A stretch of DNA of 64,000 nt, taken from NCBI GenBank assembly GCA_050184585.1, contig JBFXAF010000007.1:62001-126000 (forward strand). The letters are read 5' to 3'. Position 1 is the stretch's first letter, and each line of letters starts with the position of its first letter. Both the position numbers and the translations under genes were made by a program. Below, one piece after another: positions 49,097 through 59,409 of the stretch. The DNA comes from JBFXAF01 sp050184585 (GTDB lineage: Bacteria; Pseudomonadota; Alphaproteobacteria; Rhizobiales; Rhizobiaceae). The notes beneath the pieces were generated by a model. The model saw only the letters and a list, made by a program, of their open reading frames with translations. It did not search any database and had not been told where the DNA came from.

Positions 49097-50821
49097 GTGG
49101 CGACAGCTGCCGGAAGCATGCCGCGCGTTTGGGCGCTCGTGGCGCGCGAGATATGGCGCCGCGCGCGACGGCGTCTGCGCGCCGGCCCGGTCTATCGCTG
49201 GCGCTATTCCGGACGGACGCCCGAGCGCGTGCTGGTTGCGCCGCCCGACCTCAGGCTTGCCGATCCGCAGATCGCCGCGGAGATCTATCACGGGCGCTTC
49301 CCCCTTGCCGGTCATCTGGTCGAGACCGGCGGTAGATCGCCCTACCAGATCGAAGTCGCGAACCACGGCTGGGCGAAGTCGCTGCACGGGTTCCGGTGGC
49401 TCAGGCACATGCGCGCCGCCGGCACCGAACTCGCGGCCGCCAATGCGCGCGCGCTGGTCGGCGACTGGATCGCCATCCACGGCGGACGTATTTCCGGCAT
49501 TGCATGGGATCCGGGGGTGACGGGGCGACGCATCATCGCGTGGCTGCAACATTCCTCGGTGGTGCTCCAGGGCGCCGAGTTCCGCTTCTATCGCGCCTAC
49601 CTCCGCTCGCTCGCAGTACAGGTCCGCTACCTGCGGTCGATGGCGCCAGAGATGCCGGCCGGCAAGGACCGGCTGCGGGCCCGCATCGCGCTGGCCCTCG
49701 CGGCGCTTTCGCTGCCGGCGTCCCAGTCGGCGCTGAGATCGGCGACGAGGCATCTGGTTGACGAACTCGAGCGGCAGATCCTGCCCGACGGCGGTCATGT
49801 CTCGCGCAATCCGATGGCCGTGCTGGAACTGGTCGCCGACCTCCTGCCGCTGCGCCAGACCTATGCCAACCAGGCGGAGTCTCCGCCGGCGGAGTTGATC
49901 GGCGCGATCGAGCGCATGTTGCCGGCATTGCGCTTCTTCCGCCATCAGGACGGCAGCCTCGCCCGCTTCAACGGCATGGGCGCGACAATTCATGACCGCA
50001 TCGCGGCGGTGCTGCGCCATGACGATACGGACGGGGCGCCGCTGATGCAGGCGCCGCATTCCGGGTACCAGCGGCTGGCGATGGGCGGCACGACCGTCAT
50101 CGCGGACGTCGGCCCGCCGCCGCCGGCGGACGTGTCGGGGTCGGCGCATGCCGGGTGCCTGTCGTTCGAGTTGTCGTCGGGGCGCCACCTCATCGTGGTC
50201 AATGCAGGCATCGACACCTACGGCGCGGATGACTTCCGGCCGCTTGCCCGCGCCACGGCGGCGCATTCGACGGCGACCCTCAACGATACGTCGTCGGCGC
50301 GCTTCAATCTGTCCAATTCCGTCAACGGACTTCTCGGCAGCCCCCTGGTTGGCGGACCGCGATCGGTGCCTTACCGTCGTATCGACAAGCCTGGCGTGCA
50401 GGGTTTCGTCGCCAACCATGACGGGTACGCACAGCGCTTCCAGCTGTTTCACGAACGCGAGGTCTCGCTTTCGGCCGAGGGCAGCGTGCTGGACGGCATC
50501 GACCGGTTCTACAGGGCAGGTGGGGCGCCGCCGAAGAACAACGGCCGTGACTTCGTCACCATCCGCTTCCACATCCATCCCGACGTCGCGGTGACACGCG
50601 ACGAACAGGAACGGCTCGTGCTGGCCATGCCGGGCGGCGACGTCTGGATGTTCACGGCCACCGGCGTCGAGGCCGCCATCGAGGAATCCATCTTCTTCGC
50701 GAATCTGGCAGGCCCTCGGCGCACACGCCAGATCGTGCTTGCGCACAAGGCTTCCGACATGCCGGAGACGCGCTGGCGCTTCACGCGCACGAAAGTCGCC
50801 GGGCGTCCGGCGAAGCCCTGA
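49097..50821 (+). CDS. Heparinase II/III family protein
   Basis: A 574-residue protein with an N-terminal alpha-barrel (about 40–290; YQIEVANHGWAKSLHGFRWL, IHGGRISGIAWDPGVTGRR) and a C-terminal beta-sandwich of the heparinase II/III lyase family. Rhizobial members occur between rsmB and purH and have no demonstrated substrate; cell-envelope or exported polysaccharide is likely. No signal peptide is evident, but a basic N-terminus precedes the barrel. GTG at 49097 follows GGGGAGG by six bases; ATG at 49079 is an in-frame alternative that lacks such a site. Confidence 0.85.
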   Translation: MATAAGSMPRVWALVAREIWRRARRRLRAGPVYRWRYSGRTPERVLVAPPDLRLADPQIAAEIYHGRFPLAGHLVETGGRSPYQIEVANHGWAKSLHGFRWLRHMRAAGTELAAANARALVGDWIAIHGGRISGIAWDPGVTGRRIIAWLQHSSVVLQGAEFRFYRAYLRSLAVQVRYLRSMAPEMPAGKDRLRARIALALAALSLPASQSALRSATRHLVDELERQILPDGGHVSRNPMAVLELVADLLPLRQTYANQAESPPAELIGAIERMLPALRFFRHQDGSLARFNGMGATIHDRIAAVLRHDDTDGAPLMQAPHSGYQRLAMGGTTVIADVGPPPPADVSGSAHAGCLSFELSSGRHLIVVNAGIDTYGADDFRPLARATAAHSTATLNDTSSARFNLSNSVNGLLGSPLVGGPRSVPYRRIDKPGVQGFVANHDGYAQRFQLFHEREVSLSAEGSVLDGIDRFYRAGGAPPKNNGRDFVTIRFHIHPDVAVTRDEQERLVLAMPGGDVWMFTATGVEAAIEESIFFANLAGPRRTRQIVLAHKASDMPETRWRFTRTKVAGRPAKP

Positions 50822-50901
50822 CAGCCGGTCCATCCTCTCGGTCGCTTGCATCCTGACGGGGCTGTGTTAGGCCGCGCCCATCGACCGCTCAGGAGCGTTG
50901 C

Positions 50902-52518
50902 ATGGCCGTAACGTCCAAGAACATTCCCGCGCCCGATCTGCTGCCGATCCGCCGCGCCCTCATCTCTGTTTCAGACAAGACGGGGCTGGCCGATCTCGCT
51001 CGTGCGCTGGCGCACCGAGGGGTCGAACTGGTGTCGACTGGCGGGACGGCGAAGGCGATCGCCGAGGCGGGAATCGCGGTACGCGACGTTTCGGACGTCA
51101 CCGGCTTTCCCGAGATCATGGACGGCCGGGTGAAGACGTTGCACCCGTCGGTGCACGGAGCTCTGCTCGGAATCCGGGGCGATCCGGGCCATGTGGCGGC
51201 GATGGACGAGCATGGCATCGCGCCGATCGATCTTCTGGTGGTCAACCTCTACCCCTTCGAGGACGTTCGCGCCGCCGGCGGAGACTACGCGTCGACCGTC
51301 GAGAACATCGACATCGGCGGGCCTGCAATGCTGCGTGCCGCGGCGAAGAACCACGCCTATGTCGCGGTCGTGACCGATGCCGACGACTATGCGCCGTTGC
51401 TTGCCGCCCTCGAGCTGAACTTCGGCTCGCTCTCCTATGAGTTCCGACAGAGGCTGGCGGCCAAGACCTATGCACGGACCGCCGCCTACGACGCGGCGAT
51501 CTCCGACTGGTTCGCCGCGGCGCTCGGGATCGGGCATCCGACCTGGCGCAGTTTCGCAGGCAAGCTTCAGTCGGTCATGCGCTATGGTGAGAACCCGCAT
51601 CAGGAAGCGGGGTTCTATCTGACCGGCGACCGGCGACCCGGCGTGGCGACGGCCCGCCAGCTCCAGGGCAAGCAGCTCTCGTACAACAACCTCAACGATA
51701 CGGACGCCGCGTTCGAGCTCGTGGCCGAGTTCGATCCGGCTGTCTCTGCCGCCGTCGTCATCGTCAAGCATGCCAATCCGTGCGGCGTGGCGACCGGAAC
51801 GACGCTGAAGGAAGCCTACCGCAAGGCGCTGGCCTGCGATCCGGTGTCGGCCTTCGGCGGCATCGTCGCCATGAACCGGCCGCTCGACGCCGAGGCGGCC
51901 GAGGAGATCGTCAAGACTTTCACCGAAGTCATCATCGCGCCGGCTGCGTCCGATGCGGCGGCGGTGCTGGTCGCCGCCAAGAAGAACCTGCGCCTGCTGG
52001 CGGCAGGCGGCCTGCCCGATCCGCGCGCGGCGGGCCTTGCCGCCAAGACTGTCGCCGGCGGGCTACTGGTGCAGGGCCGCGACAACGCCGTCGTCGACGA
52101 CCTGGAGCTCAAGGTCGTGACGAAGCGCGCGCCCACGGATGTCGAGCTCGCCGACCTGACCTTCGCGTTCCGGGTGGCCAAGCATGTGAAGTCGAACGCC
52201 GTCGTCTATGCCAGGGACGGCGCCACCGTCGGCATCGGCGCGGGTCAGATGAGCCGCGTCGACTCTTCCCGGATCGCCGCGCGCAAGGCGGAGGATGCTG
52301 CGGCCGAGGCAGGGCTCCCGGAGCCTCTGACCAAGGCCTCGGTGGTGGCATCCGATGCATTCTTCCCTTTCGCGGACGGTTTGCTGTCAGCGATAGAGGC
52401 GGGAGCCACGGCCGTCATCCAGCCAGGCGGGTCGATGCGCGACGACGAAGTCATCGCGACCGCAGACGAACACGGCATCGCCATGGTGTTCACGGGCGTG
52501 CGGCACTTCCGGCATTGA
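50902..52518 (+). CDS. purH: Bifunctional AICAR transformylase / IMP cyclohydrolase
   Basis: A 538-residue purine enzyme catalysing the last two steps to IMP. The N-terminal cyclohydrolase/MGS-like domain shows RRALISVSDKTGLADLA, STGGTAKAIAEAGI and RVKTLHPSVHGALLG; the C-terminal transformylase shows RYGENPHQEAGFY, KHANPCGVATG and the SDAFFPFADGLLSAIEAG segment. Length and order are normal. AGGAGCG precedes the ATG. It follows the heparinase gene by 80 bases. Confidence 0.98.
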   Translation: MAVTSKNIPAPDLLPIRRALISVSDKTGLADLARALAHRGVELVSTGGTAKAIAEAGIAVRDVSDVTGFPEIMDGRVKTLHPSVHGALLGIRGDPGHVAAMDEHGIAPIDLLVVNLYPFEDVRAAGGDYASTVENIDIGGPAMLRAAAKNHAYVAVVTDADDYAPLLAALELNFGSLSYEFRQRLAAKTYARTAAYDAAISDWFAAALGIGHPTWRSFAGKLQSVMRYGENPHQEAGFYLTGDRRPGVATARQLQGKQLSYNNLNDTDAAFELVAEFDPAVSAAVVIVKHANPCGVATGTTLKEAYRKALACDPVSAFGGIVAMNRPLDAEAAEEIVKTFTEVIIAPAASDAAAVLVAAKKNLRLLAAGGLPDPRAAGLAAKTVAGGLLVQGRDNAVVDDLELKVVTKRAPTDVELADLTFAFRVAKHVKSNAVVYARDGATVGIGAGQMSRVDSSRIAARKAEDAAAEAGLPEPLTKASVVASDAFFPFADGLLSAIEAGATAVIQPGGSMRDDEVIATADEHGIAMVFTGVRHFRH

Positions 52519-52533
52519 TCGGCCGGCCCGACG

Positions 52534-53928
52534 TCATCCCTTGGCGTCGTTCGCGCTCTTCACCCACGGCAGCAGAACCAGTCCGACGAGGAACAGAGCG
52601 ATCACCGGCGTCACGCCGAGCCGCTGTGCGTCCTCGGTCGAAAGGCCTAGCGCCTCCTGCGCGAAATAGGCAGTGGCGAAGGCGATGGCGAGCGGACCGA
52701 TGAACGTCGTAGCCTTGCCGGACAAAGCGTAGAGGCCGAAGGCCTCGGTCACCTTTTCGCGCGGCACCTGGTCGACCAGCAGCGTCCGCGACGCCGCCTG
52801 GATCGAGCCCCCCGCTGCGCCGATCAGCGCGCCGGCGACGTAGAACATCATGTCGGGCAGGCTCGACCCGCCGCCCTCTGTCGCCACCGTCATGAACAGC
52901 ACCTCGGTCTTGGTCGTGGAGATGACCAGGACGCAGCACATGGTCAGGAGAACGATCGACAGGCTGACCACGAATTTCGGTCCGTAACGCTGGTCCAGCC
53001 TGCCGCCGAACCAGGCACCGATCGCACCGGTCAGGTTGGCGAGAATACCGAAGATGCCGATCTGGATGATCGACCAGCCGAGAACGCCGGCAGCGTAGAT
53101 GCCTCCGAAGGAATAGAGCGCGTTGAGCGCGTCGCGGTAGAACATCGAGGACATCAGGAAGGAGAAGTAGCTGCGGTCGCCGGGCAGCGACTTCAGCGTC
53201 CGCCAGAGCTGATCCAGACCCCGCTTCACCGCTCCGCCGACCGATGGCCGGCGGAGCGTGTCGGGCGTGAACAGGAACATCGGCAGCGCGAAGACGACGT
53301 ACCAGATCGCCGTCAGCGGTCCGGAGGCGCGATCGCCCTCGTGCATGACGGGATCGAGGCCGAAAAGCGGCTCCAGACCGAACAGCGTCCTTCCGGTCGA
53401 TGGTGGCGCGGAGAGAAAGCCAAGCACGATGACCAGGGTCACGATGCCGCCCACATAGCCCAGTCCCCAGGCGGAGCCGGACAGGCGGCCGAGCTCTGAG
53501 CGGGGCACGAGGTCGGGCATCATCGCGTTGTTGAAGACGGCGGCGAACTCCATGCCCACCAGCGCCAGCACGATCGCCACCATGACGATCGTGAGGTCGG
53601 GCATCGCCGGCACCGCGTACCAAAGCATGAAACAGCCAATCACGCCGAGCACCGAGAAACCGAGGATCCACGGCTTGCGCGGGCCGGTGGCGTCGGCGAT
53701 GGCGCCGAGCACCGGCGAGGAGAGGGCGATGAGAAGACCGCCGATGCCGGCCGCATAGCCCCACAGTTCTTGCCCCCTCGCGGCATCCGAGGCCACGGCG
53801 GAGGCGAAATAGGGAGCGAAGACGAAGGTGATTATGAGCGTATGGAAAGGCTGCTGGGCCCAATCGAACAGCATCCAGCTCCAGATGCCGCGCCGGGACG
53901 CCCGGCGTTCTTCCACCATGACTGCCAT
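52534..53928 (-). CDS. MFS transporter, UMF1-type
   Basis: A 464-residue permease with about twelve transmembrane helices. The N-terminal RRGIWSWMLFDWAQQPFHTL, the YFASAVASD segment and the later FFSFLM.. and YVAGALIGAAGGSIQAASRT loops match the UMF1/Atg22-like family, which exports amino acids or lipids from vesicles in eukaryotes and has unknown substrates in bacteria. ATG at 53928 is followed by a short cytoplasmic tail. It lies 10 bases after the end of the gdh gene on the same strand and may be co-transcribed. Confidence 0.87.
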   Translation of the reverse strand: MAVMVEERRASRRGIWSWMLFDWAQQPFHTLIITFVFAPYFASAVASDAARGQELWGYAAGIGGLLIALSSPVLGAIADATGPRKPWILGFSVLGVIGCFMLWYAVPAMPDLTIVMVAIVLALVGMEFAAVFNNAMMPDLVPRSELGRLSGSAWGLGYVGGIVTLVIVLGFLSAPPSTGRTLFGLEPLFGLDPVMHEGDRASGPLTAIWYVVFALPMFLFTPDTLRRPSVGGAVKRGLDQLWRTLKSLPGDRSYFSFLMSSMFYRDALNALYSFGGIYAAGVLGWSIIQIGIFGILANLTGAIGAWFGGRLDQRYGPKFVVSLSIVLLTMCCVLVISTTKTEVLFMTVATEGGGSSLPDMMFYVAGALIGAAGGSIQAASRTLLVDQVPREKVTEAFGLYALSGKATTFIGPLAIAFATAYFAQEALGLSTEDAQRLGVTPVIALFLVGLVLLPWVKSANDAKG

Positions 53929-53938
53929 ATCGTCGCCC

Positions 53939-56900
53939 TCAACCCGTCAGATCCGCCAGCAATCCCGCCGCCACCGAAAGCCGAGAAACGGTGATTTCGC
54001 CACCCTCGGTCAGCGCCTGGAGCCGATCGCGGATCCGGGCGATGCGATCCCCGCCGGCGTTCAGCCACGCGGCAACAGGGTCGGCCGCCTTGCCGAACCG
54101 TGTAAGCGCGGCCACCGCGATGCCTCGCCGAGCCTGGTCGATCATGTCACTGGCCCGCGAAAGCGCAAGGCCGTCATAGTAGTCCACGACAGTGATCGAT
54201 CGCGCCGCATCCTCGATGCGGCCGATGCGGAAGGCGTCGCTGGCGGCGAAGAACGCCTTGGCCGCGGCGTCCAGAGGCGCCTTCGTTGCGGATGCGACTG
54301 AGGCGATGTCAGGCACGAGTTCGGCGGCGTCGGTCATGGACAGCCGTGCCGCCAGCTTCTCGGGCACACCCGCCGTCACGAAGCCCGACCTGCGCGCATC
54401 GGCCTTTTCCCTGATGAAGGCCGGGACGAGACCACCCAGCTTCGGCTCCAGGGCCGCACGCGATATCCGAAGGGCGTCGATGCGGGCAGCCAGCGGCCCG
54501 CCGGGACCGTTCCTCAGTTCCCACCCGGTCGCCGCCTCGAGGAGGCCCGCGATCGTCGCATAGAGGTCGAGCTGGGCCGCGCCGCCGACCAGGTTATCGA
54601 GCGCGTCGACCTCGTTCCAGCATTCGACCAGCCCGAATCCGTCCCTGGCCGTGGCGAATGCGCGAACGACGTCGGCCGCGCCGCGGCCGGTGGCGTCCTG
54701 CAGTCGGTTGACGAAGGTCGGCCCGCCGCGGTTGACCACGTCGTTGACAACGACCCGTGTGACGATCTCACGGCGCAACCGGTGACTGGCGATCTCCGCT
54801 CCGTACTTCTTGTCCATGCGGTTCGGAAAATACGCGAGCAGGTCGGCGCCGAAATGCGGGTCGTCCGGTAGGTCGGTGGCGATCAGGTCGGCGAAAAGCT
54901 GAAGCTTGGCATAGGCGAGGAGCACGCCGATCTCGGCCCGGGTGAGCGTCTCGCCCCGCGTCTGCCTCTCCGCGACTTGAGCCGCCGACGGCAATGTCTC
55001 GACCTTGCGGTCGAGCAGCGCCCGGCCTTCGAGCGCGGTCATGAAACGCGCCTGGTGGGCGAGCGCCGGCGCGCCCCGCCGGCATTCGAGCGAAATCGCC
55101 AGCGTCTGCTCATAGTTGTTTGCGAGCACCAGCGATGCGACTTCCTCGGTCATGTCGGCCAGCAGGCGGTTCCGCGCGGGCCTGGTCAGCCTGCCCTTCC
55201 GCATCGCCGCTGCGAGCGCGATCTTGATGTTCACCTCGACGTCGGACGAGTTGACGCCGCCGGAATTGTCGATGGCGTCCGAGTTGCAGCGGCCACCGGC
55301 GAGGCCAAACTCGATGCGCCCCCGCTGCGTGACGCCGAGGTTGGCTCCTTCGCCGATCACCCTGGCACGCAACTCGCCGGCCGTCACGCGGATCGCGTCG
55401 TTGGCACGGTCGCCGACATCCACGTTCGTCTCCGTCGAGCCGCGAACATAGGTGCCGATGCCGCCAAACCACAGAAGGTCGACATCGGTCTTGAGGATCG
55501 CGTTCATGATCTCGGCGGGCGTCGCGACGACCTTCTCCATGCCGATCGCTGAGGCCGCCGCGGCGGAGAGAGTCACCTGCTTTTGCGTGCGTGACACGAT
55601 GATGCCACCGGCCGACAACTTGGACTTGTCGTAGTCCTGCCAGGACGAGCGTGGCAGCGCGAACAGCCGCTGCCGTTCCAACATCGAAGCGGCGGGATCG
55701 GGATCGGGGTCGATGAAGATGTCGCGGTGATCGAAGGCGCCGATCAGCCGGGTCGTCGGCGAAAGCAGCATGCCGTTGCCGAACACGTCGCCGGACATAT
55801 CGCCGACGCCGACAACCGTGAACGGCTCGGTCTGGATGTTGCGGTCCATCTCGCGGAAGTGCCGCTTGACCGCTTCCCAGGCGCCCCGCGCCGTGATGCC
55901 CATCTTCTTGTGGTCGTAGCCGGCCGAGCCGCCCGACGCGAAGGCGTCGTCCAGCCAGAAGCCGTGCTTCTGACTGATCGCGTTGGCGGTGTCGGAGAAC
56001 GTCGCTGTGCCCTTGTCGGCCGCGACGACGAAATAGGGGTCGTCCTTGTCGTGGCGGACCACGTCCTTCGGAGCGACGACCTTGTCGCCGTCGAGGTTGT
56101 CGGTGATCGAGAGCAGGCTGGAGACGAAGTTGACATAGGCCCGCGTGCCAGCCTCGAAGATGGCGTCGCGGCCGCTCCCTGTCGGGAGGCGCTTGGGAAA
56201 AAACCCGCCCTTGGCGCCAACCGGCACGATGACCGCATTCTTCACCTGCTGGGCTTTGACAAGCCCGAGGACCTCGGTGCGATAGTCCTGAGCGCGGTCG
56301 GACCAGCGGAGGCCTCCGCGTGCGACTGGCCCGAACCGCAGATGCACGCCCTCGACCTCCGGCCCGTAGACGAAGATCTCACGCCAGGGCCTGGGCTCGG
56401 GCAGGCCGTTCACGGCGCGCGAGTCGAGCTTGACAGCCAGGGATACCTCCGACGACCCGATCGCGCCGGCGTAGTAGTTCGTCCGCAATGTCGCCTCGAT
56501 GAGGTTCTGCAAGCGGCGCAGGATCGTGTCGTCGTCCAGCGACGGGACCGCTTCTAGCTCGTCACGGATCTTCGCCTTGAGGTGCTTGGCCGCAACGTCG
56601 CCGTCCTTCGCGGCCGGATCGAAGCGCGCACCGAAGAGCTGGTAGAGGCCGCGTGCAATGTCCGGGTAGCGGTTGAGCGCGGCGGCGATGAAGTCCTGGC
56701 TTTGAGGGATGCCTGCCTGCTGGAGATAGCGGCCGTAGGTGCGCAGCACCGCGATTTCGCGCGACCAAAGACCGGCGGTCTGGGCCAGCGCGTTGTAGCC
56801 GTCATTGTCCGCCGCGTCGCGCCAGACGGAGAGGAACACGTCCTCGAGCAGGAGTCCGCCGTCGGCGAGGTCGATCGGTCGACCGTATGCGTTCTCCAGT

Positions 56901-58711
56901 TCCATGTCGTGCACGAACACGGTGTCGGCGTCCTCGCCGGTCACCTCGAACGTACGCTCGCTGATGACCCGGAAGCCGATATTCTCAAGGATCGGAACGC
57001 GCCTCGACAGCGCGACAGCCGATCCGTGATGGTAGATCTTGAGCGCCGCCTGTTCCTTCGATTGATCGGCATGGCGATAGTAGTCGATGGCGATCCTGTT
57101 GTCGGAGGACAGACGGGCGATACGGTCGGCGTCCCTTAGCGCCTCGGTTGCGGTGAACGAGCCGCGATAGCTCTCTGGAAAGCGGGCTGCGATGGAGGCC
57201 AGCCCTGCTTCGGCGCCCGCGGCCTCGGCCGCCTCGTCGAGCGCATCCTCCCAGGTCCGCACGATGTCGCGGATCGCCGCTTCGATTGCCGCCGGCTCGA
57301 CCTTCGGCGTCTTGCCGCCGGAGCGACCGACGATGAAGTGCACGCGGGCGAGCGAACCCTCCGGGAAGGCGGGGTAGAAGGCCGAAAGACGACCGTCGAA
57401 CGCGGTCTTGAGGTAGTCGCCGATCTTCTCGCGGACCCGGCTGTCGTAACGGTCGCGCGGCACGAAGACGATGATGGAAACGAAGCGATCAAACTGGTCC
57501 ACGCGAACCAGCGCGCGGATGCGAGGGCGCTCTCCGAGCGCGAGGATCGCTTCCGCGTGCTTGCGCAACGTCGGGACCGCTACCTGGAAGAGTTCATCGC
57601 GCGGATAGGATTCCACGACGTTGATCAGCGCCTTGCCGGAGTGATCGTGCGGGTCGAAACCGGACCGGGCGATGACCTGGTCGGCCTTGGAGCGCAAATA
57701 GGGGATCTTCGTCACCGACCGTGTGTAGGCCGTCGACGTGAACAGGCCGACGATGCGCAGTTCGCCCGTCAGCTTGCCCTTCGCCCCGTAGGTCTTGAGA
57801 CCGACATAGTCGAGATAGATGCGGCGGTGGACGACGGACTTCGCATTGGCCTTCGTGACGATCAGCGGATCGGGGCCGTGCAGGAATGCGCGGATCTCAG
57901 GCGTGGTGGTGACCGCCTCGTTGCCACGTCGAAGCACCAGAACCTTGGGATCGGCAAGGATGCCGAGACCCGGCGCATCCGATCGCTCGAGGCTGCCGCT
58001 CGTCTCCCCGCCCCGATAGACAAACTCGCGCATGCCCAGGAAGGTGAAGTTGTCGTCGCGCAGCCATTCGAGGAAGGCAATGGCCTCATCGACCGCGCCC
58101 TTGTCGAGCGGCACCGGTGCATAACGCAAGTCGGTGATCGCGCGGTCGAGCCGCGCGAGCATGGGCTTCCAGTCGGCGACCGCCGCGCGCACCTGTGCGA
58201 GCACCTTGTGGAGGCGTTCGGCGAGCGCATCCGCGCGGTCATCCGGAATTCGCGGAATATGGACGTGAATGACGCTCAGCCGATCGATGTCGGTGATCTG
58301 CTTCTGCCCGGCGGGCTCGGCGACCAGATCGGTCGCGCCGCGGCCGTGCCGGGCCCATACAACGGGATGAATGACCAGCAACGGCTCCTGTGCGCCGTCA
58401 GTTATCTCGCCCATCACGGAATCGAACAGGAAAGGCATGTTGTCATTGACGACCGTGATGACGGTGACCGGCCTGCCATCCCGCATGACCCCGCCGTCGC
58501 TGTCCACCGCGACGACCGATTGTCCCTTCCGGTGCTTCGCCACCGCCTGCTCGGCGAGCACTGCCGCTCGCCCGATGTCGGCGTCACGATAGGCCGACAG
58601 GTCTTCGGCCGGCGCGCGCCTGAGCACGTCCACGAATGGTCCGGGCGCGGACCTGGACCGCTTGGACGCGGCCGCCTTCGCCGCCGGGCGCTTTGTCCGG
58701 ACGCTGGCCAT
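53939..58711 (-). CDS. gdh: NAD-specific glutamate dehydrogenase (large, GDH180 class)
   Basis: A 1590-residue enzyme that oxidatively deaminates glutamate to 2-oxoglutarate. The regulatory N-terminal ~700 residues contain the ACT-like segments; the catalytic part follows, with RWSDRAQDYRTEVLGLVKAQ and VPVGAKGGFFPK (active-site Lys) and the NAD-binding GVGDMSGDVFGNGML. The length matches the ~1600-residue bacterial class known from Caulobacter and Pseudomonas. The ATG at 58711 is chosen because GGAGGAGG lies upstream and the frame before it codes for an unrelated short stretch. It supports growth on glutamate-yielding amino acids such as hydroxyproline. Confidence 0.96.
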   Translation of the reverse strand: MASVRTKRPAAKAAASKRSRSAPGPFVDVLRRAPAEDLSAYRDADIGRAAVLAEQAVAKHRKGQSVVAVDSDGGVMRDGRPVTVITVVNDNMPFLFDSVMGEITDGAQEPLLVIHPVVWARHGRGATDLVAEPAGQKQITDIDRLSVIHVHIPRIPDDRADALAERLHKVLAQVRAAVADWKPMLARLDRAITDLRYAPVPLDKGAVDEAIAFLEWLRDDNFTFLGMREFVYRGGETSGSLERSDAPGLGILADPKVLVLRRGNEAVTTTPEIRAFLHGPDPLIVTKANAKSVVHRRIYLDYVGLKTYGAKGKLTGELRIVGLFTSTAYTRSVTKIPYLRSKADQVIARSGFDPHDHSGKALINVVESYPRDELFQVAVPTLRKHAEAILALGERPRIRALVRVDQFDRFVSIIVFVPRDRYDSRVREKIGDYLKTAFDGRLSAFYPAFPEGSLARVHFIVGRSGGKTPKVEPAAIEAAIRDIVRTWEDALDEAAEAAGAEAGLASIAARFPESYRGSFTATEALRDADRIARLSSDNRIAIDYYRHADQSKEQAALKIYHHGSAVALSRRVPILENIGFRVISERTFEVTGEDADTVFVHDMELENAYGRPIDLADGGLLLEDVFLSVWRDAADNDGYNALAQTAGLWSREIAVLRTYGRYLQQAGIPQSQDFIAAALNRYPDIARGLYQLFGARFDPAAKDGDVAAKHLKAKIRDELEAVPSLDDDTILRRLQNLIEATLRTNYYAGAIGSSEVSLAVKLDSRAVNGLPEPRPWREIFVYGPEVEGVHLRFGPVARGGLRWSDRAQDYRTEVLGLVKAQQVKNAVIVPVGAKGGFFPKRLPTGSGRDAIFEAGTRAYVNFVSSLLSITDNLDGDKVVAPKDVVRHDKDDPYFVVAADKGTATFSDTANAISQKHGFWLDDAFASGGSAGYDHKKMGITARGAWEAVKRHFREMDRNIQTEPFTVVGVGDMSGDVFGNGMLLSPTTRLIGAFDHRDIFIDPDPDPAASMLERQRLFALPRSSWQDYDKSKLSAGGIIVSRTQKQVTLSAAAASAIGMEKVVATPAEIMNAILKTDVDLLWFGGIGTYVRGSTETNVDVGDRANDAIRVTAGELRARVIGEGANLGVTQRGRIEFGLAGGRCNSDAIDNSGGVNSSDVEVNIKIALAAAMRKGRLTRPARNRLLADMTEEVASLVLANNYEQTLAISLECRRGAPALAHQARFMTALEGRALLDRKVETLPSAAQVAERQTRGETLTRAEIGVLLAYAKLQLFADLIATDLPDDPHFGADLLAYFPNRMDKKYGAEIASHRLRREIVTRVVVNDVVNRGGPTFVNRLQDATGRGAADVVRAFATARDGFGLVECWNEVDALDNLVGGAAQLDLYATIAGLLEAATGWELRNGPGGPLAARIDALRISRAALEPKLGGLVPAFIREKADARRSGFVTAGVPEKLAARLSMTDAAELVPDIASVASATKAPLDAAAKAFFAASDAFRIGRIEDAARSITVVDYYDGLALSRASDMIDQARRGIAVAALTRFGKAADPVAAWLNAGGDRIARIRDRLQALTEGGEITVSRLSVAAGLLADLTG

Positions 58712-58824
58712 GGACGATCCTCCTCCCACCACATCGTTTTCCGGCTATCGTAGCAGAGTCGCCGCCTTTGGCGATTGCCGATGCGTCTCGGGCACAGGAA
58801 TAAGCGGCGGGGCGTGAAAGGGAG

Positions 58825-59397
58825 ATGACGGAGATGGTGGAACGGGTGACGGCGCTGGATCTGGAGCCGGCCGAGCTCAGCGACGCAACGACGGCCTATT
58901 TCGACAAGTGCCGGGAAAAGCTCGGCCTCGTTCCGAACGTGCTTCTCGCCTATGCGTTCGACGAGAAGAAGCTGCGCGCCTTCACTGAGATGTATAACGA
59001 CTTGATGCTTGGGGAATCCGGGCTCTCCAAGCTCGAGCGCGAGATGATCGCCGTCGCCGTCTCCTCGATAAACCACTGCTACTATTGCCTGACCGCCCAT
59101 GGCGCCGCCGTACGCCAACTGTCCGGCGATCCGGCGCTTGGCGAGATGATGGTGATGAACTACCGGGCCGCCGACCTGACGCCGCGCCGGAAGGCGATGC
59201 TCGACTTCGCGGTGAAGCTCACCGAGCGGCCCGCGGAAATCGAGGAGGTCGACCGTGCAATGTTGCGCGATGCAGGCTTCACCGACCTCGACATCTGGGA
59301 CATCGCGTCTTGCGCCGCGTTCTTCAACATGTCGAACCGGGTGGCGGCGGCGGTCGACATGCGCCCGAACCCGGAGTACCACGCGATGGCGCGCTGA
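58825..59397 (+). CDS. AhpD-like peroxidase-related protein
   Basis: A 190-residue carboxymuconolactone-decarboxylase/AhpD-family protein. The redox-active pair is in NHCYYCLTAHG, with the conserved Glu/His positions of the family (AVSSINHCYYCLTAH); the peroxidase-related enzyme subfamily also has LGLVPNVLLAYAFDE near the N-terminus, as here. It likely detoxifies peroxides using the Cys-x-x-Cys and a partner reductase. GGGAG precedes the ATG. It is divergent from gdh by about 110 bases and convergent with the caspase-like gene. Confidence 0.88.
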   Translation: MTEMVERVTALDLEPAELSDATTAYFDKCREKLGLVPNVLLAYAFDEKKLRAFTEMYNDLMLGESGLSKLEREMIAVAVSSINHCYYCLTAHGAAVRQLSGDPALGEMMVMNYRAADLTPRRKAMLDFAVKLTERPAEIEEVDRAMLRDAGFTDLDIWDIASCAAFFNMSNRVAAAVDMRPNPEYHAMAR

Positions 59398-59409
59398 CGG
59401 TTTCGGTCC